From NCBI GenBank assembly GCA_905221605.1, contig CAJNDS010002324.1, positions 62,501-126,500 on the forward strand: DNA of 64,000 bases, written 5' to 3'. The stretch comes from Symbiodinium natans (lineage: Eukaryota > Sar > Dinophyceae > Suessiales > Symbiodiniaceae). The stretch's first letter is position 1. Each line of letters begins with the position of its first letter. The position numbers were made by a program, and so were the translations under genes. The notes under the pieces are model-generated. The model was not told where the DNA came from and ran no database searches. It saw only the letters and a program-made list of their open reading frames with translations. This document shows positions 22,584 through 33,830 of this stretch, one piece after another.

Positions 22584-22985
22584 AGGGGGGCAGAAAGTCC
22601 GGAATATGGTAGTGTTTCGAGTTTCAAATCGTTTCCATAGTTTCAAATTAGTCTCAAGTCAGTTTCAAACTAGTTTCAAAATCCAGTTGAAATATCGCTG
22701 TTAAGGAGGAGCTGCAATTTCTGTCCGCGCTTGTTGAAAACCAGAACTTCTGCATGTTTTGCAATTGCGCGTAGAAAAACGCAGTTTCCCCTTAACAACG
22801 AATTCGCAACTGGATTTTGAAACTGTTTTGCAACTAGTCTGAAACTACAGAAACGAATTTGAAACTTGAAGAACGCAGCATTTCTGCTCCCTGGCGCTTG
22901 GCCACGCCCAAGCAAGAGGAGGCTAGAAGCCGCGGCTCGCGAAACCAGCAACAACTCTTGCCAAGGCAGCCACGCAATCACAAGT
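22584..22985. mobile_element. Foldback (MITE-like) element copy 1 with flank
   Basis: Imperfect inverted arms at 22,621-22,707 and 22,789-22,865, built around GTTTCAAA-type words, flank a ~80-nt loop. The stem ends at TTAAGGAGG / CCCCTTAAC. A second copy occurs at 24,855-25,100. No transposase frame is present. A non-autonomous transposon-like element is the simplest reading, but target-site duplications were not found. Confidence 0.55.
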
Positions 22986-23473
22986 CAGTAAATTATCTTG
23001 TCTGAGACTGTGTCTCTTCTGAGTTGTTCTATTCCTTTCTCTGCATCCTTTCTTCTTCTCACTTGTCCTTTCACTTTTCTTTTGTCTCTTCTCACTCCAA
23101 CCAAAAGGGAAATCGCAAGGGAGTCATATAGGGAAAGGAGACAACGTGAAGAAATAAGAAAGAATCATTTCCATATTGTCCCCTATTCCTGTCTCTAAAT
23201 CTGCAGATTTTTCAGAATGGAAGGAGGGCTTCTTTCTCCCTCTCACTTTTCCTTTCGCTTTTTTTATATTTTCTCACTCCAACCAAGAAGACAAGGGAGA
23301 GGGGTGAGAGATAGAACGCCCTTTACCTTCTCAAAACATAGAGAGGTGACGAAAATCAATCACGGAAACCTATCCTGCCTTCCTTCCTCTTTGTCTTTGG
23401 TTCGGAAAAGAAAGGAACGGCTACCAGCCTCCCTCCCGACTTACATCTTACATTCTCTTGTTTCGTCCTGCTC
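22986..23473. repeat. W segment: further CT-rich repeat
   Basis: Shares with 25,270-25,620 the words TTATCTTGTCTGAGACTG and TTTTTCAGAATGGAAGGAGG. Ends with a ~100-bp stretch also found at 19,770-19,883. A diverged member of the same repeat family. Confidence 0.7.
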
Positions 23474-24817
23474 AACCGGAAAGAAGGTCTGCCTCCAGTC
23501 TTTCCTCGCCTCCCTGCTCACTATTATGAGTTCCTTTCTCTTCTCTTCTGTTGCTTACATTCTTCTCAAAAGTGTGAAAGGTGCGGGGGACATCCCTTTC
23601 ACTTTGTCTCTTCTGGGGAAATTCCCAATTGCAGGAGGCTCTCTCTCCTTGTCTTTGTTCTGTGTTCATATAGGGAAAGAAGAAAGAAGATGAATGAATA
23701 AGAAAGAATCATGTCTATAATGTCCTCTATCCGTGTCTCTTGTGATTTCTTCAATTCCTATCTCTGCAGATTCTTCAAAATGGAAGGCGGACTTCTTCCT
23801 CCAACCAAAAGCGACCTTCTCAAAAAGAAGACAAGAGACGAACATCAATCACCGGAACCTGACTCCTAATCTCATGTGTTTCCTTGCCTCTTTCCTCGCT
23901 ATTCTCTCTTCCTTTCTTCTCTCCTGGTGCTTACATTCTTATCAACATGAAAATTGAGGGGGCAGTGCATCCCTTTCCTTTTCCCCATCAAAGAAAGGCT
24001 GCCTTCCTATCCGCGTATGTTCTTCCCTCTTGCTTCCCAAAAAGACTATAAGAGGTAGGGATAAACAGAATGAAAGAGGAGTCTCCTGTTGCTTTCCGAC
24101 TACCTTCTCACCACAAAAAGGAACCTTCCAACTCTTCCCTACTTTCTTTCTTTTATCTTTTTGCACTTTACGTTTCCCGCTGAGAAAATGAGACGTTTCC
24201 CACTGAGAAAAAGAGACAATGATGACAATAAGGAAAAAAGATCACCTGCCTGTATTTTCAGACCTGTCCGCTGCATCTTTTCCCTTTACATCGCAGATTG
24301 AAGGAAAGCAAAAAAAGGGAAGAATCCCTTTCCCTACCTTTCCCAGTACATTCCTTGTGCTTTCCATGTTCTTTGGAATTGCTTTGTTCTTCAGCAAGGA
24401 AAAGCGCAACTTCCCTCTCAATTTCATGTTTCCATTTCTCCGATGTCTTTTTCATTCAAGAAGCAAGCGGAGGGGCTGCCTCCTGTGTTTCCTTGCCTCT
24501 TTCCTCGCTATTCTCTTTTCCTTTCTCTTCTCTTTTGGTGCTTACATTCTTCTCAAAAACGTGAAAGTTGCGGGGGCATCCCTTTCGCTTTCTCTTCTGG
24601 GGAAATTCCTAATTGCAGGGGGCTCTCTCCTTGTCTGTCTTCTTTTCTCATACATAGGGAAAGGAGAAAGAAGATGAAGAACTAGGAAAGAATCATTTCC
24701 ACACATTCCTCTATTCCTACTGTCCGGAGATTGGCAAGCTTTCGGAAGCTCTGGTCTCTAGTCACGCCTGACCAAAGTCAACTTCCCGTGCGTGAGGGCC
24801 ATATGTGAGGGGCCAGG
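23474..24817 (+). repeat. 1.35-kb pyrimidine-rich repeat, unit 3
   Basis: Same order as units 1 and 2 with more differences (for example 6- to 8-bp deletions near 24,310 and 24,600). Followed by foldback copy 2, as unit 2 is followed by copy 1, so unit plus foldback plus W was duplicated together at ~2.24-kb spacing. Confidence 0.85.
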
Positions 24818-25270
24818 AGGGGGGCAGAAAGTCCGGAATATGGTAGTGTTTCGAGTTTCAAAATCGTTTCCATAGTTTCAAATTAGTCTCAAGTCAGTTT
24901 CAAACTAGTTTCAAAATCCAGTTGAAATATCGCTGTTAAGGAGGAGCTGCAATTTCTGTCCGCGCTTGTTGAAAACCAGAACTTCTGCATGTTTTGCAAT
25001 TGCGCGTAGAAAAACGCAGTTTCCCCTTAACAACGATTTTGCAACTGGATTTTGAAACTATTTTGCAACTAGTCTGAAACTACAGAAACGAATTTGAAAC
25101 TTGAAAAACGCAGCATTTCTGCTCCCTGGCGCTTGGCCACGCCCAAGCAAGAGGAGGCCAGAAGCTGCGGCTCGCGAAACACGCCTGGATCGAAAAGTGC
25201 ACCTCCGACTTTCTTCCCAAAAGCCATTCCAGCAACAACTCTTGCCAAGGCAGCCACGCAATCACAAGTC
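24818..25270. mobile_element. Foldback (MITE-like) element copy 2 with flank
   Basis: Arms at ~24,855-24,942 and ~25,024-25,100 match copy 1. The flank carries ~47 bp (about 25,180-25,228, ending just before CAGCAACAACTC) that copy 1 lacks. Confidence 0.55.
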
Positions 25271-26155
25271 AGCAAATTATCTTGTCTGAGACTGTGTCTC
25301 TTCTGAGTGTTTCTATTCCTATCTCTGCGTCCTTTCTCCTTCTCACTTTTCCTTTCACTTTTCTTTTGTCTCTTACAACGTGAAGAAATAAGAAAGAATC
25401 ATTTCCATATTGTCCCCTATTCCTGTCTCTAAATCGGTAGATTTTTCAGAATGGAAGGAGGGCTTCTTTCTCCCTCTCACTTTTCCTTTCGCTTTTCTTT
25501 ATATTTTCTCACTCCAACCAAAAAGACAAGGGAGAGAGGTGGGAGATATAAAGCCCTTTACCTTCCCAAAACAGAGAAAAGTGACGAGAATCAATCAGGG
25601 AAACCTGGCTCCTAATCTCCTCGGTTTCCGCTCTTTCCTCGTTATTCTCTCTTCCTTTCTTCTCTGCTGGCGCTTGCATTCTTATCAAAATATGAAAGTT
25701 GCGGGGGCATCCCTTTCACTTTCTCCCTTCTACGGGCACTTCACTCCTTTTTTCCCACTATCTTCTTCGATCTTCCTTCCGAAAAAATTCGAAAAGGAAG
25801 CGATAGACCAGGGTGAAGGAGCAGTTTCCATCTTCGTTCCCGGCACCTTCTTATTCGTTCTTCTCTCTTATTATCTCTTTGTTTCTTTTCTTCCGCCCAA
25901 AACAGGAATTGCCGCAGGGCTCTCTCTCCTAATCTTTCTTCTTTACTCATATGGGAATGATAAAGAAGAAGAAATGAGAAAGAATCATGAGCTCTTCTTT
26001 TCGTATCTCTTCAGCATTTTCAGCATGGAAGGCGGGCCAGAGGCGAGAGAGTGCAAAGGGAAGAGACGCGAGAGATCAATGGGGACAAGCGAAGGGACGT
26101 GCGGGGAAAGGAGGGACAGCCCGGTCGAGACAAGCTCCCGAGAACCTGCGTGCAG
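25271..26155. repeat. Diverged CT-rich repeats
   Basis: Begins as a W segment and continues with degenerate sub-repeats (GAAAGTTGCGGGGGCATCCC, TTGCCGCAGGGCTCTCTCTCC). A 273-codon plus-strand frame (25,410-26,231) is open because the pyrimidine-rich strand has few stops. No domain is recognisable. Confidence 0.6.
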
Positions 26156-26940
26156 GCAGGTGATCTTTCTTCACTTATCTTCATCATTGTCTCATTTTCT
26201 TAGTGGGAAACGTAGAATGCAAACAAGATAAAAGAAAGTCAAGGGAAGAAAGAGAAGGGTTCCTTTTTGTGGTGAGAAGGTAGTCGGAAAGCAAAAGGAG
26301 ACTCCTCTTTCATTCTGTTTATCCCTGCCTCTTATAGTCTTTTTCGGAAGGAAGAGAAAAGAAAATATGCGGATAGGAAGGGAGCCTTTCTTCGATGGGA
26401 AAAGTGAAAGAAATGCCCCCGCACCTGTCACACAAAGCAACAGAAGAGAAAAGAAAGGAAGTTATAACAGTGCAGAAGGAGGCGAGGAAACACTAGAGGC
26501 CGCCCTTCTTCTGTCCGTTTGAGCGTGACGAAACAAAGAAATGGAAAGATGAAAGTCGGGAGGGGGGCTGGTAGCTGTTCCTTTCTTTTCCGAACCAGGA
26601 TTCCAGGATAGCGAAGGAAATAGTAGGGAAAGGCCCTCTTTCTTCTTTCGTGTTTATTTATGTCTGCACTGTGCAAAGAAAAGAAGGCGGGGACAGGCCG
26701 TTTAGAAATGAAAGCAGGCGATCTTTTCATCCATTTTGGTCACCTTTCTATTTATTGAGCTGTAAGGGGCTCTCTATCTCTCACCTCTCTCCCTTGTCTT
26801 CTCCCTTCTGCTTGGAGTGAGAAAAGAAAAGTGAAAGGAAAAGTGAGAGGGAAAATGAAGCCCTCCTTCCATTCTGAAAAATCAGCAGAGATAGGAATAG
26901 AAGAACTCCGAAGATAGGAACACAGGAACGTCTGCACATG
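26156..26940 (-). repeat. Inverted copy of CT-rich repeat family
   Basis: Reverse complements of words from units 1-3, for example GTGGTGAGAAGGTAGTCGG and TCTCATTTTCTTAGTGGGAA. The right end of the island is therefore oriented opposite to the left, as in the AT satellite. Confidence 0.75.
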
Positions 26941-27203
26941 ATTCTTTCTTTTTCCTCCTTTTCTTTCTAGATTCTGGGTTTAGGAGTTAGAGTTTAGGAA
27001 ATACGGTATAGAGTTTCTTGTGTAGGGTTTTAGAGTGTACGAATTTGTGGTCAGGGTTCCGGGCTTAGGGTCTGAGATTGCAAGAGCCAAAACATTTATC
27101 AGTCCGAAATGAGTTGTCTAAGTGCGCATATGCGTGAGACGTTGTTGGAGAAGTAGCTGGGTTGTCTTGGATATGCTAAAATTGATTAATAATCCCAGGC
27201 GGT
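26941..27203. other. Right end of the inserted island
   Basis: Unique, mildly telomere-like text, then TTGATTAATAATCCC just before the boundary repeat. No gene. Confidence 0.5.
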
Positions 27204-27230
27204 AGCTTCTAAATAGACCCTATTTTGCTC
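27204..27230. repeat. Right boundary inverted repeat
   Basis: Inverted match (25/27) to 16,457-16,483, the outer ends being GAGCAAAA. Immediately followed by a long C-run (27,234-27,256). Confidence 0.6.
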
Positions 27231-29660
27231 AGCCACCCCCCCCCCCCCCCCCCCCGCCCCAACAAAAAAAAACAAAAAATGACACAAGTAACAAACAGAA
27301 CAACAATAAAACACAACTTGCCAAACGCCAACCCTAAATCGCCGAACGATCCCCACACGACAAGATGGACAGAGGCAACTAGGCCACCCATCTGCATCCC
27401 TGCAGTCCCTACGCGGCTCGGCCCCGGGCTGGGCTGAGCAATCCTCCACGCCTGCTGGTCTGCTCGTCTACCAGTTCCCCTTCCCCCCCTCCCCCCCACA
27501 TGCTTGCCTCAGCTGCTAGATCTGTGTGCGCGCTTGCCGGCCATTGTCACGGCATGGAACGGTAGACATTGCAGAATCTTTGCAGTCGTCTGAGTCGCAG
27601 GAAACATGCCTCGACAAGAGCTGAGACTCCAAAACCCCTAAGCCATTTAACCAGGACCCCGAAGCCCCTAAACACCTGAACCCTGAACCCTAAAGCTCCA
27701 AAGGAGTCCGGAGGGAAGCCGCCTGCATCTCGCCTGCCTGGGCGGATGTGCGAGGCTCTGGAGAAGGTCCAGGCTCTATGGTTTGGGGTTGGTTTCAGGG
27801 TGCTTAAAGCTTGGGGTGTGAAGCTTGGAGCCAGTACACCTCTTTGAGGAAACATTCAGATACAGTATGAATCTTAAACACTAAACCCAAAACGCCCCCC
27901 CTGGCGGAGATGGGGGTCCAGCATTGAGCAAGCAGATTCCGTCCCCTCTCCGCCCCACTCCACCCCAACCCTCCAACCCCCCCAAACCTCCAACCCCCCC
28001 CCCAAAACCCTGCCAAATCCTAAAAAGCCGGAAGCCCCCCAAAACCAGCCCTTAAAGCCCTCAACATTAAAGCCCTGAAAGCCTTCAAGCTCATAAAGCC
28101 CCTTTCAGACCCGGAGGCCCCCCCAAAGCCCCACAAGAACTACGGGCCAAGCCCGGGGCCTTGTCGAGCTGCCAAGGCCAACTTCCATTCACCGCGGGTT
28201 CCTCGGAAGTGGGTTTGGGGTTTAGGGTTTAGGGTTTGGGTTTTAGAGTTTGGGGTTCAGGCTTAGGGAACGGGGTTGGAGGGGTTCCAGCGTTCCAGTG
28301 TTTAGCGATGTCTAGCGTTTTTCAGGGTGCTTATAGGGCTTGGGGTCTGAAGCGTCGTGCATCATTTTGCTGGAGAAACAATCACTACACCATGATCCCC
28401 AAACCCTAAACCCAAAACGTCGCCCCTGCGGGTTTGGGAGTCCGGTATAATATTAGTTGCCCCTGCCACACTCCACTCCACTCTCCCCCCAACCCCCCAA
28501 ACCCTCAAAGCCCCTTAAAAGCCCCTTAAAGCCCTTAAACGCCCCCCTAAAAACCCCCAAAAGCCGCAAAATCCAAGGAAGCCGGGGCCTTGTCGAGCTG
28601 CCAAGGCCATGGGCGTTCCATTCCACGAGGTTCCTCGGAGGTAGAAGTGAAGGGTTTAGGATTTAGGGTTTAGGGGTTGAGGGGTTTAGGGTTTAGGGGT
28701 TTAGGGGTTTAGGGTTTAGGGTATAGGGTTTAGGGTTTGGGGTTTAGGGTTTGGGGTTTGCGGTTTGGGGTTTGGGGAGTAATTGGGGTTAGGAAATTAA
28801 TAAGGTGCAGGGTTGACATCGGTTGGCAAGCTGATGTGTGCTATCCCTTTCACAACCTTGGCCAATGAATCCTCTAACCGGGAGCCCTAAACCAACAATC
28901 CCTCGGGCTCATGTAGTCTTGAATTCGCTGCCCGATGCCCCCCAAGCGCTGGGAATGAAAACAAGGTTGTAACCCCACCTTCTGAGACCCGACAAAAGCC
29001 TCGCTGAAAGGCGTCCACCCGACCCGCCCCGAAACCCCAACAAGAAAAACTCGAAACCTGCCCCCCCCCCCCGCCCCAAAACCGACAACGCGTGCAGACG
29101 GACCCAAACAGACATAGCATGCCTACAGAAGCCTGAGCCCAGGAAACTCCAAAGCCTTCAGCACGGAGGAAATCCACCCCTACAAGATCCTCAGCCATTT
29201 GCCACCCTCTGCCTTGAAAAACGGTGCCACCCGAAGAAAAGAGCTCAAACCCCCCCAAGATCCGAGCCCGAAGGCCTCATTCCCACTGAGCCCTTCAAGC
29301 TTATTAACACCTGGGAGAAGGCTGGAGACCCTATAGGCCCTCTCCCAAACCCCGATAAGGTTACAGCAGGAAAAACGTTCAGAGGCCCCGACTCGGCTTC
29401 GGCAAGGCGTTTGCAGATCGCCAGAGCGGGCGGCCCTGTTGTCTTCCGTTGGGGATGTGCCAGGCTTCGGGGTTGTAGGGGGGTTTCCTAAGTCCACGGT
29501 GCAGGATTTTGGGAGCTTAGGGTTCTGGGTCGTGGGACCTATATTCAGCAGATGCCGGCACAAATAAACCCGACACTCAACAGTAGATGCAACAACATGT
29601 ACAAGAAAGTTCGCGACTTCGGTGACGCGGGCTCCTGATACTTGGAGAATCATGGGTAAG
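27231..29660. other. SD2 module mosaic, copy 2
   Basis: Noncoding. Poly-C at 27,234-27,256, then the same ordered modules as copies 1, 3 and 4. The last ~1 kb (28,600-29,660) also aligns with 38,440-39,290, marking the start of the duplication that carries ankyrin genes A and B. Contains TTTAGGG/TTTAGGGG text at 28,650-28,790. Confidence 0.65.
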
Positions 29661-29910
29661 TCTAAGACGTAGTAGGGTTAAACAAAGGCTTTTACTGTAG
29701 TCGCCCTGCTTATAAGAACTCCAAGTACCCCAAACCCGTACACCCTTGAGTTTAACCCCTCCCTATAAATCCTCAACCCTTGCACACTTCTTGAGAGGAC
29801 CCGTGAGCCTCCGAGCAAGGCGCAGTCGCGCACAAGCGGCGGACCTGGAGTTGCACGCGTTTCTGCTTCCGGGGAAAAGGTTGATGAAGGGCTTGTGGGG
29901 TTTATGGGGT
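29661..29910. other. 3' flank shared by genes A and B, left part
   Basis: Matches 39,290-39,515, including GAGCAAGGCGCAGTCGCGCA. Noncoding. Confidence 0.6.
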
Positions 29911-30206
29911 GAGTGTGTGTGTGTGTGTGTGTTCGTTCAACGCAACGTTGTAAAGGGTGAGTGTGTGTGTGTGTGTGCCACCCCTGTCACCAAGGAAGTC
30001 AGTCGTATTTTGAAAGCCAGATTTGAAGCAGGGGGCCAGCGCTCTCCCTGGGGGTCGCTGGCCAACGAAGACGCCCCCAGGGAGGGGTGTAAACGTACCT
30101 GCAGACTGGTTTGCGAGTGAGTGCGAGGTTCTAATCGACAGGATCAAAGAAGGTGAATTTCAGGTGGAAGGAAGTGAGACTTGGCGTGGAGATATGCACA
30201 AGTGTG

Positions 30207-31282
30207 CTCCAGACAGTTTTCGTTGACCGCACTGTCTGCGGCAGGGTTGCCTGCTGAGTCTATGTGGTCAAGACTGACCAGTCATTCGCCTCCTGATCGG
30301 GGCCACAGTCTGACAGAATTCCCCCTCTTAATAAGTGCATCTGCGCCAGTCACCGTCTGTTGCCGGTCATTGCGACTGTGTTCACAGTCAGTACGATGTC
30401 ATGAACAGTTGCTGAACAGGTTTGACCTCAGGAGGTAGCGTGAACTCAGACTGCGTGGTTCAATCCGTAGTATCTCCACCCAAGGGTTGCTGTCGACGTG
30501 CTTGCTTGTTCTTTGACGTGTTCTCAGCAATGAAATGGTAGTACATTCAATTCGTTTGCAGCTCGTCTGAGGATCAGTGCAAACTTGTAGAGCTTCCTTA
30601 GTTGTGCACTCATGTGGAACGCACATTCCAGCCGTTGGGTCAGGAAACGAGTCCAGCAGTTGGTGGACGACTAGATCGAGCGAGTGTTAGCAATTACGGG
30701 TCAGGAAGTGTTCCTGCTCCGAGGCCGACCTTTCAGAAGCGATGATACGTTCATTGATTCGACTGCAGTAGGAGCTGGCAATCATTTCCGAAGTTCTGAC
30801 CAGCAGAAGCTTTGGCAGTTGCAGCCGTCAGTTATGCTTCCTTTCTGCAGGGCCATGGTAGCTGTGAACTTGCCATATCAGAGTGTGATTCAGACCAGCA
30901 CGAGTGTGGGCATGTGGTGATTGTGGCCAGACCCTTCAGGAACAGCATGCCTGTAGAAGACTGGTTTCTTTGCATAGTCTTGCGCTCATGCCTAGAGTCC
31001 AGAGCAGTGGAGTTCCGTTGGCAGCTGAGTTCAATATGCGCCCCGTTTTATGTCGTGGCGCTTTGGTTCCTTCGGTGGAGCTTTGTGCTTGCCATACAGC
31101 TGAGATGCTACTGCCTAGAGTAGAGACGTGCTTGCTCTCTGATGTCCCAAAGAGTCCAAATGCATTAGTGGCAGGAAGTCCCAATCTGCGTTCGGTGTAG
31201 CTTCGTTGCTGACAGAGTCTGCTTGTGCCTCCATCTTCCTATGAAGAATGCCAACGTATGCCTCCACCTGTCTGATTGACAG
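30207..31282. other. Unique interior of the insertion
   Basis: Ordinary composition, unlike the telomere-like flanks. No frame over ~105 codons on either strand, no tRNA fold and no primer-binding site recognised. Confidence 0.5.
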
Positions 31283-31537
31283 GTGTGTGTGTGTGTGTGT
31301 GCCGCCCCTGTCACCAAGGAAGTCAGTCGCTGTTGCGCAAAGTCCGTTTTGAAAGCCAGATTTGAAGCAGGGGGCCAGCGCTCTCCCTGGGGGTCGCTGG
31401 CCAACGAAGACGCCCCCAGGGAGGGGTGTAAACGTACCTGCAGACTGGTTTGCGAGTGAGTGCGAGGTTCTAATCGACAGGATCAAAGAAGGTGAATTTC
31501 AGGTGGAAGGAAGTGAGACTTGGCGTGGAGATGTGCA

Positions 31538-31540
<3 letters not shown>

Positions 31541-31580
<40 letters not shown>
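31541..31580. repeat. (GT)n microsatellite
   Basis: About twenty GT dinucleotides at the right edge of the insertion. The paralogous site near 39,517 has only four. Confidence 0.9.
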
Positions 31581-31581
<1 letters not shown>

Positions 31582-32160
31582 CGTTCAAAGCAACGTTGTA
31601 AAGCATTTACTTAGGGAATTTAGCGAATTGAGGAGTTCAGGTCTGTTTAGGGTTGCATTTGCGGGCTTCGTGAGCTTGTGGGAATGCACGTCGTTAGGAG
31701 TTGGGCGTTTCGAAGAATGGGCTTTTAGGTGGGGTGAGGGGGGGGGGAGCTCCGGCGTTGAGACAGCCGAGCAAAAATCATGCGGGGCAATGCCTCCTCC
31801 ATGCAGCATGGGACGCGCGCACGTGCGCGCGCTCGCGCGCGCCCGACCCTTTTTAAACCCGGAGCCCCTGGCTCGTCTCCTCAGATTTCGCGATTTGTGG
31901 AAGGGCTTCTGCGGGTGCTTATAGGCTTCATAAAGCGGTATGCATCCATTCCGAAACTCTGGGAGGTCGCTACCTCAAAGCTTCGCCGAGTCTATGCGTG
32001 GAGATCCAGTCTAGTAGCTTGCAACCCCCCTCTAAAATTTCTGAATCCTCTCTATATACCTGTCAGGACAAAATGATGGTTCAAGCCGAACCCAAAGATG
32101 ACAAGCCAGGTCCCGAAATCCCAAAGCTCAAGTTTCCTTCATTGTCGCGCGGATCCGCTC
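31581..32160. other. 3' flank of ankyrin gene A
   Basis: Aligns with 39,536-40,116 downstream of gene B, so it was copied with the gene. Includes a CG/GCGC-rich alternating run near 31,810-31,842. Contains the probable 3' UTR. Confidence 0.6.
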
Positions 32161-33595
32161 TCACTGCAACCTCGGCCGCTTCCGATCCTCCAGCAACGTG
32201 ACGATCTCACCATGGCCTGCTTTGGAGGCCAGCGTCAGAGCCGTCCTGCCTTTGTGGTCGGCCAGGTCCTTGTCAGCGCCGGCCTCCAGCAGCAAAAAAC
32301 GAGCAACTCCGGCATGACCACCCCTGGCTGCAGCCATCAAAGATGTTGTGCCATGGTGGCCTGCCCTGTCCTTGTCAGCGCCCGCTTCCACCAGCATGCG
32401 GGCCACTTCCACACGGCCCCTTGCAGAGGCCAGGATCAACGCGGTGTAGCCCATGTTCCTGGCCAGGTCTTTGCTGGCACCGGCCTCCAGCAACAGCAAG
32501 ACTGTCTCAAGATGACCTTTGCCAGAGGCCAGAATCAGGGCAGTGCAGCCTTCGCTGTCGGCCAGGTCCGTGTCAGCACCGGCTTCCAGCAGCACCCTCA
32601 CTGTCTGCGAATGTCCATTAAGAGAGGCAAATATCAAAGCCGTGACGCCGTGGTCGGTGGCCAGGTCCTTTTTGGCACCTGCGTCCAATAGCACTTTCAC
32701 AGTGTTGGAGTGGCCTTTCTGAGAGGCAAGCATCAGAGCCGTGAAGCCCTGGTTCATGGCCAGGTCCCTGTCGGCGCCAGCGCCCAGAAGCACTTTCGCA
32801 GTCTCGGAATTTCCTTTATCAGAGGCCACAATCAAAGCTGTCCTGCCCTGACGGTCCTCGGCCCAGTCCTTATCGGCACTGGCCTCCAAGAGCTGCACAA
32901 GATCCACGTGGCCGTGGTGTGACGCTGCCCATAGAGGCTGTACAGCCCATGGAGGCTGCCCAGCTGCCTGTCGAAACTCGCCGGCCTTGTGGATGTCTGC
33001 ACGTGCCTCCAGCAGCAAGCGCGCGTTTTCAAGTCGGCCAAAAACGGATGCAGCGACAAGCGGTGTTTTGCCATGTGCGTCCTCCAAGTCGGGGTCCTGA
33101 GGAGGGGACGTTGGGGCGGCTTCAAGGTTTGAGGGGTTTGCGGGAGGTTTCCGGGTTCGGCGGGCCTACTCCCCAAAACTCCGAGTCCTGTGGCCGCAGC
33201 AATAAGAACTCGACCTGGAAAGAAAAGATGCGCAGCTACGAACCTATTGCTGAACTCACAACGACTCAGTGCAATAAGCAAACAGATGGTTTCGTTGACC
33301 CTGCCTGAGCAGGGGAAACATGTCTGGCGCGCAAGGTCAGTACTGTCGCTGCTCTTGGGGAAGGGCTGCGGAGAGGTATCTTGAGAATTTGGAGTACCAA
33401 AGAGTTCATAGAGGCGTGCAGCTCGGCATTGTCATCCAAGATTGTGTCGGTGCCATTTAGAAGCAGCCTCTGCCTGAATCGCGGCGGCAGGCCATACTGG
33501 TGGTTCAGGAGCTGCTTGAGGGCCTTCACGCTGCTCACCTCCTCGAGAGGCACTGCGGCCACTTGCTCCCCTGACATCTGGATCACCCGCAGCAT
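32161..33595 (-). CDS. Ubiquitin-like/ankyrin-repeat protein A (three exons)
   Basis: Exons 33,595-33,305, 33,214-33,188 (27-nt microexon) and 33,096-32,161 give 417 residues. Intron 1 (90 bp) is GC-AG (GCTCAG|GCAGGG to CCAG|GTCGAG). Intron 2 (91 bp) is GA-AG (CACAG|GACTCGG to CTCAG|GACCCC). Residues 1-75 form a ubiquitin-like domain (MLRVIQMSGEQVAAVP, then PPRFRQRLLLNG). The microexon encodes VEFLLLRPQ. The last exon starts DPDLEDAHGKTPL and carries about eight to nine ankyrin repeats (LLEAGADKD, GHTALMLAS type), ending EDRKRPRLQ. One leucine is missing in repeat 2 (VQLLEAS) relative to gene B. Probably a cytosolic or nuclear interaction protein; partner unknown. Same architecture as genes B and C. 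Confidence 0.85.
33188..33214 (-). other. 27-nt microexon of gene A
   Basis: Encodes VEFLLLRPQ in phase 0, between a GC-AG and a GA-AG intron. The same 27-nt exon occurs at 42,020-42,046 (VESILLRPE) and 49,643-49,669 (VESILLRPQ). Confidence 0.75.
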
Positions 33596-33830
33596 CGTGC
33601 AAGAGAGCAGGCGTCAGGAATACTAACTGCTACAGTGCTACAGCCGGAACTGCTGGAGAACATGACAAGTCCGATCAAAGAGTTCACAGCCCCTTCAAAC
33701 CGCGCGGATAGACTCCCCGAATTAATCCCCCGCTTTTTCCCCTGCTCTTCTACACAAGTAGAAGACACTCCGACATGTTCTTCACTACTTCTTTGACTCG
33801 TGCTTAAGCTAAGCCCGCTACGGGCAGCTT
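33596..33830 (-). promoter_or_regulatory. Conserved 5' flank of gene A
   Basis: About 200 bp upstream of the ATG is strongly conserved with 42,451-42,660 upstream of gene B. It includes GAACATGACAAGTCCGATCA and GATAGACTCCCCGAATTAAT (plus-strand text). It probably contains the 5' UTR, trans-splice acceptor and promoter. No dinoflagellate spliced-leader remnant seen. Confidence 0.4.

Larger units (their letters stand above)
29911..31580. mobile_element. 1.6-kb insertion with terminal direct repeats
   Basis: Absent from the paralogous site (39,516-39,535), where GTGTGTGTTCGTTCAAAGCAACG is contiguous (quoted in two parts: GTGTGTGTTCGTTC and AAAGCAACG). A ~230-bp direct repeat (29,978-30,206 and 31,300-31,545) flanks ~1.09 kb of unique sequence, and (GT)n tracts stand at 29,911, 29,960, 31,283 and 31,541. 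The first repeat lacks ~16 bp. There is no long ORF. It could be a TRIM-like or solo non-autonomous retroelement, or a microsatellite-driven duplication. Confidence 0.5.

Noticed and set aside
25410-26231. 273-codon plus-strand frame in CT-rich DNA
   Set aside because: Pyrimidine-rich strands lack stop codons; the text is FLLS-rich and matches repeat units, not a protein family.
30440-30480. Possible tRNA T-arm (GGTTCAATCC)
   Set aside because: No matching acceptor stem, D-arm or anticodon arm around it.
29902-31601. Protein frames around the GT microsatellites (VCVCVC, HTHTHT)
   Set aside because: Dinucleotide-repeat translations; the two copies simply reflect the 230-bp direct repeat.
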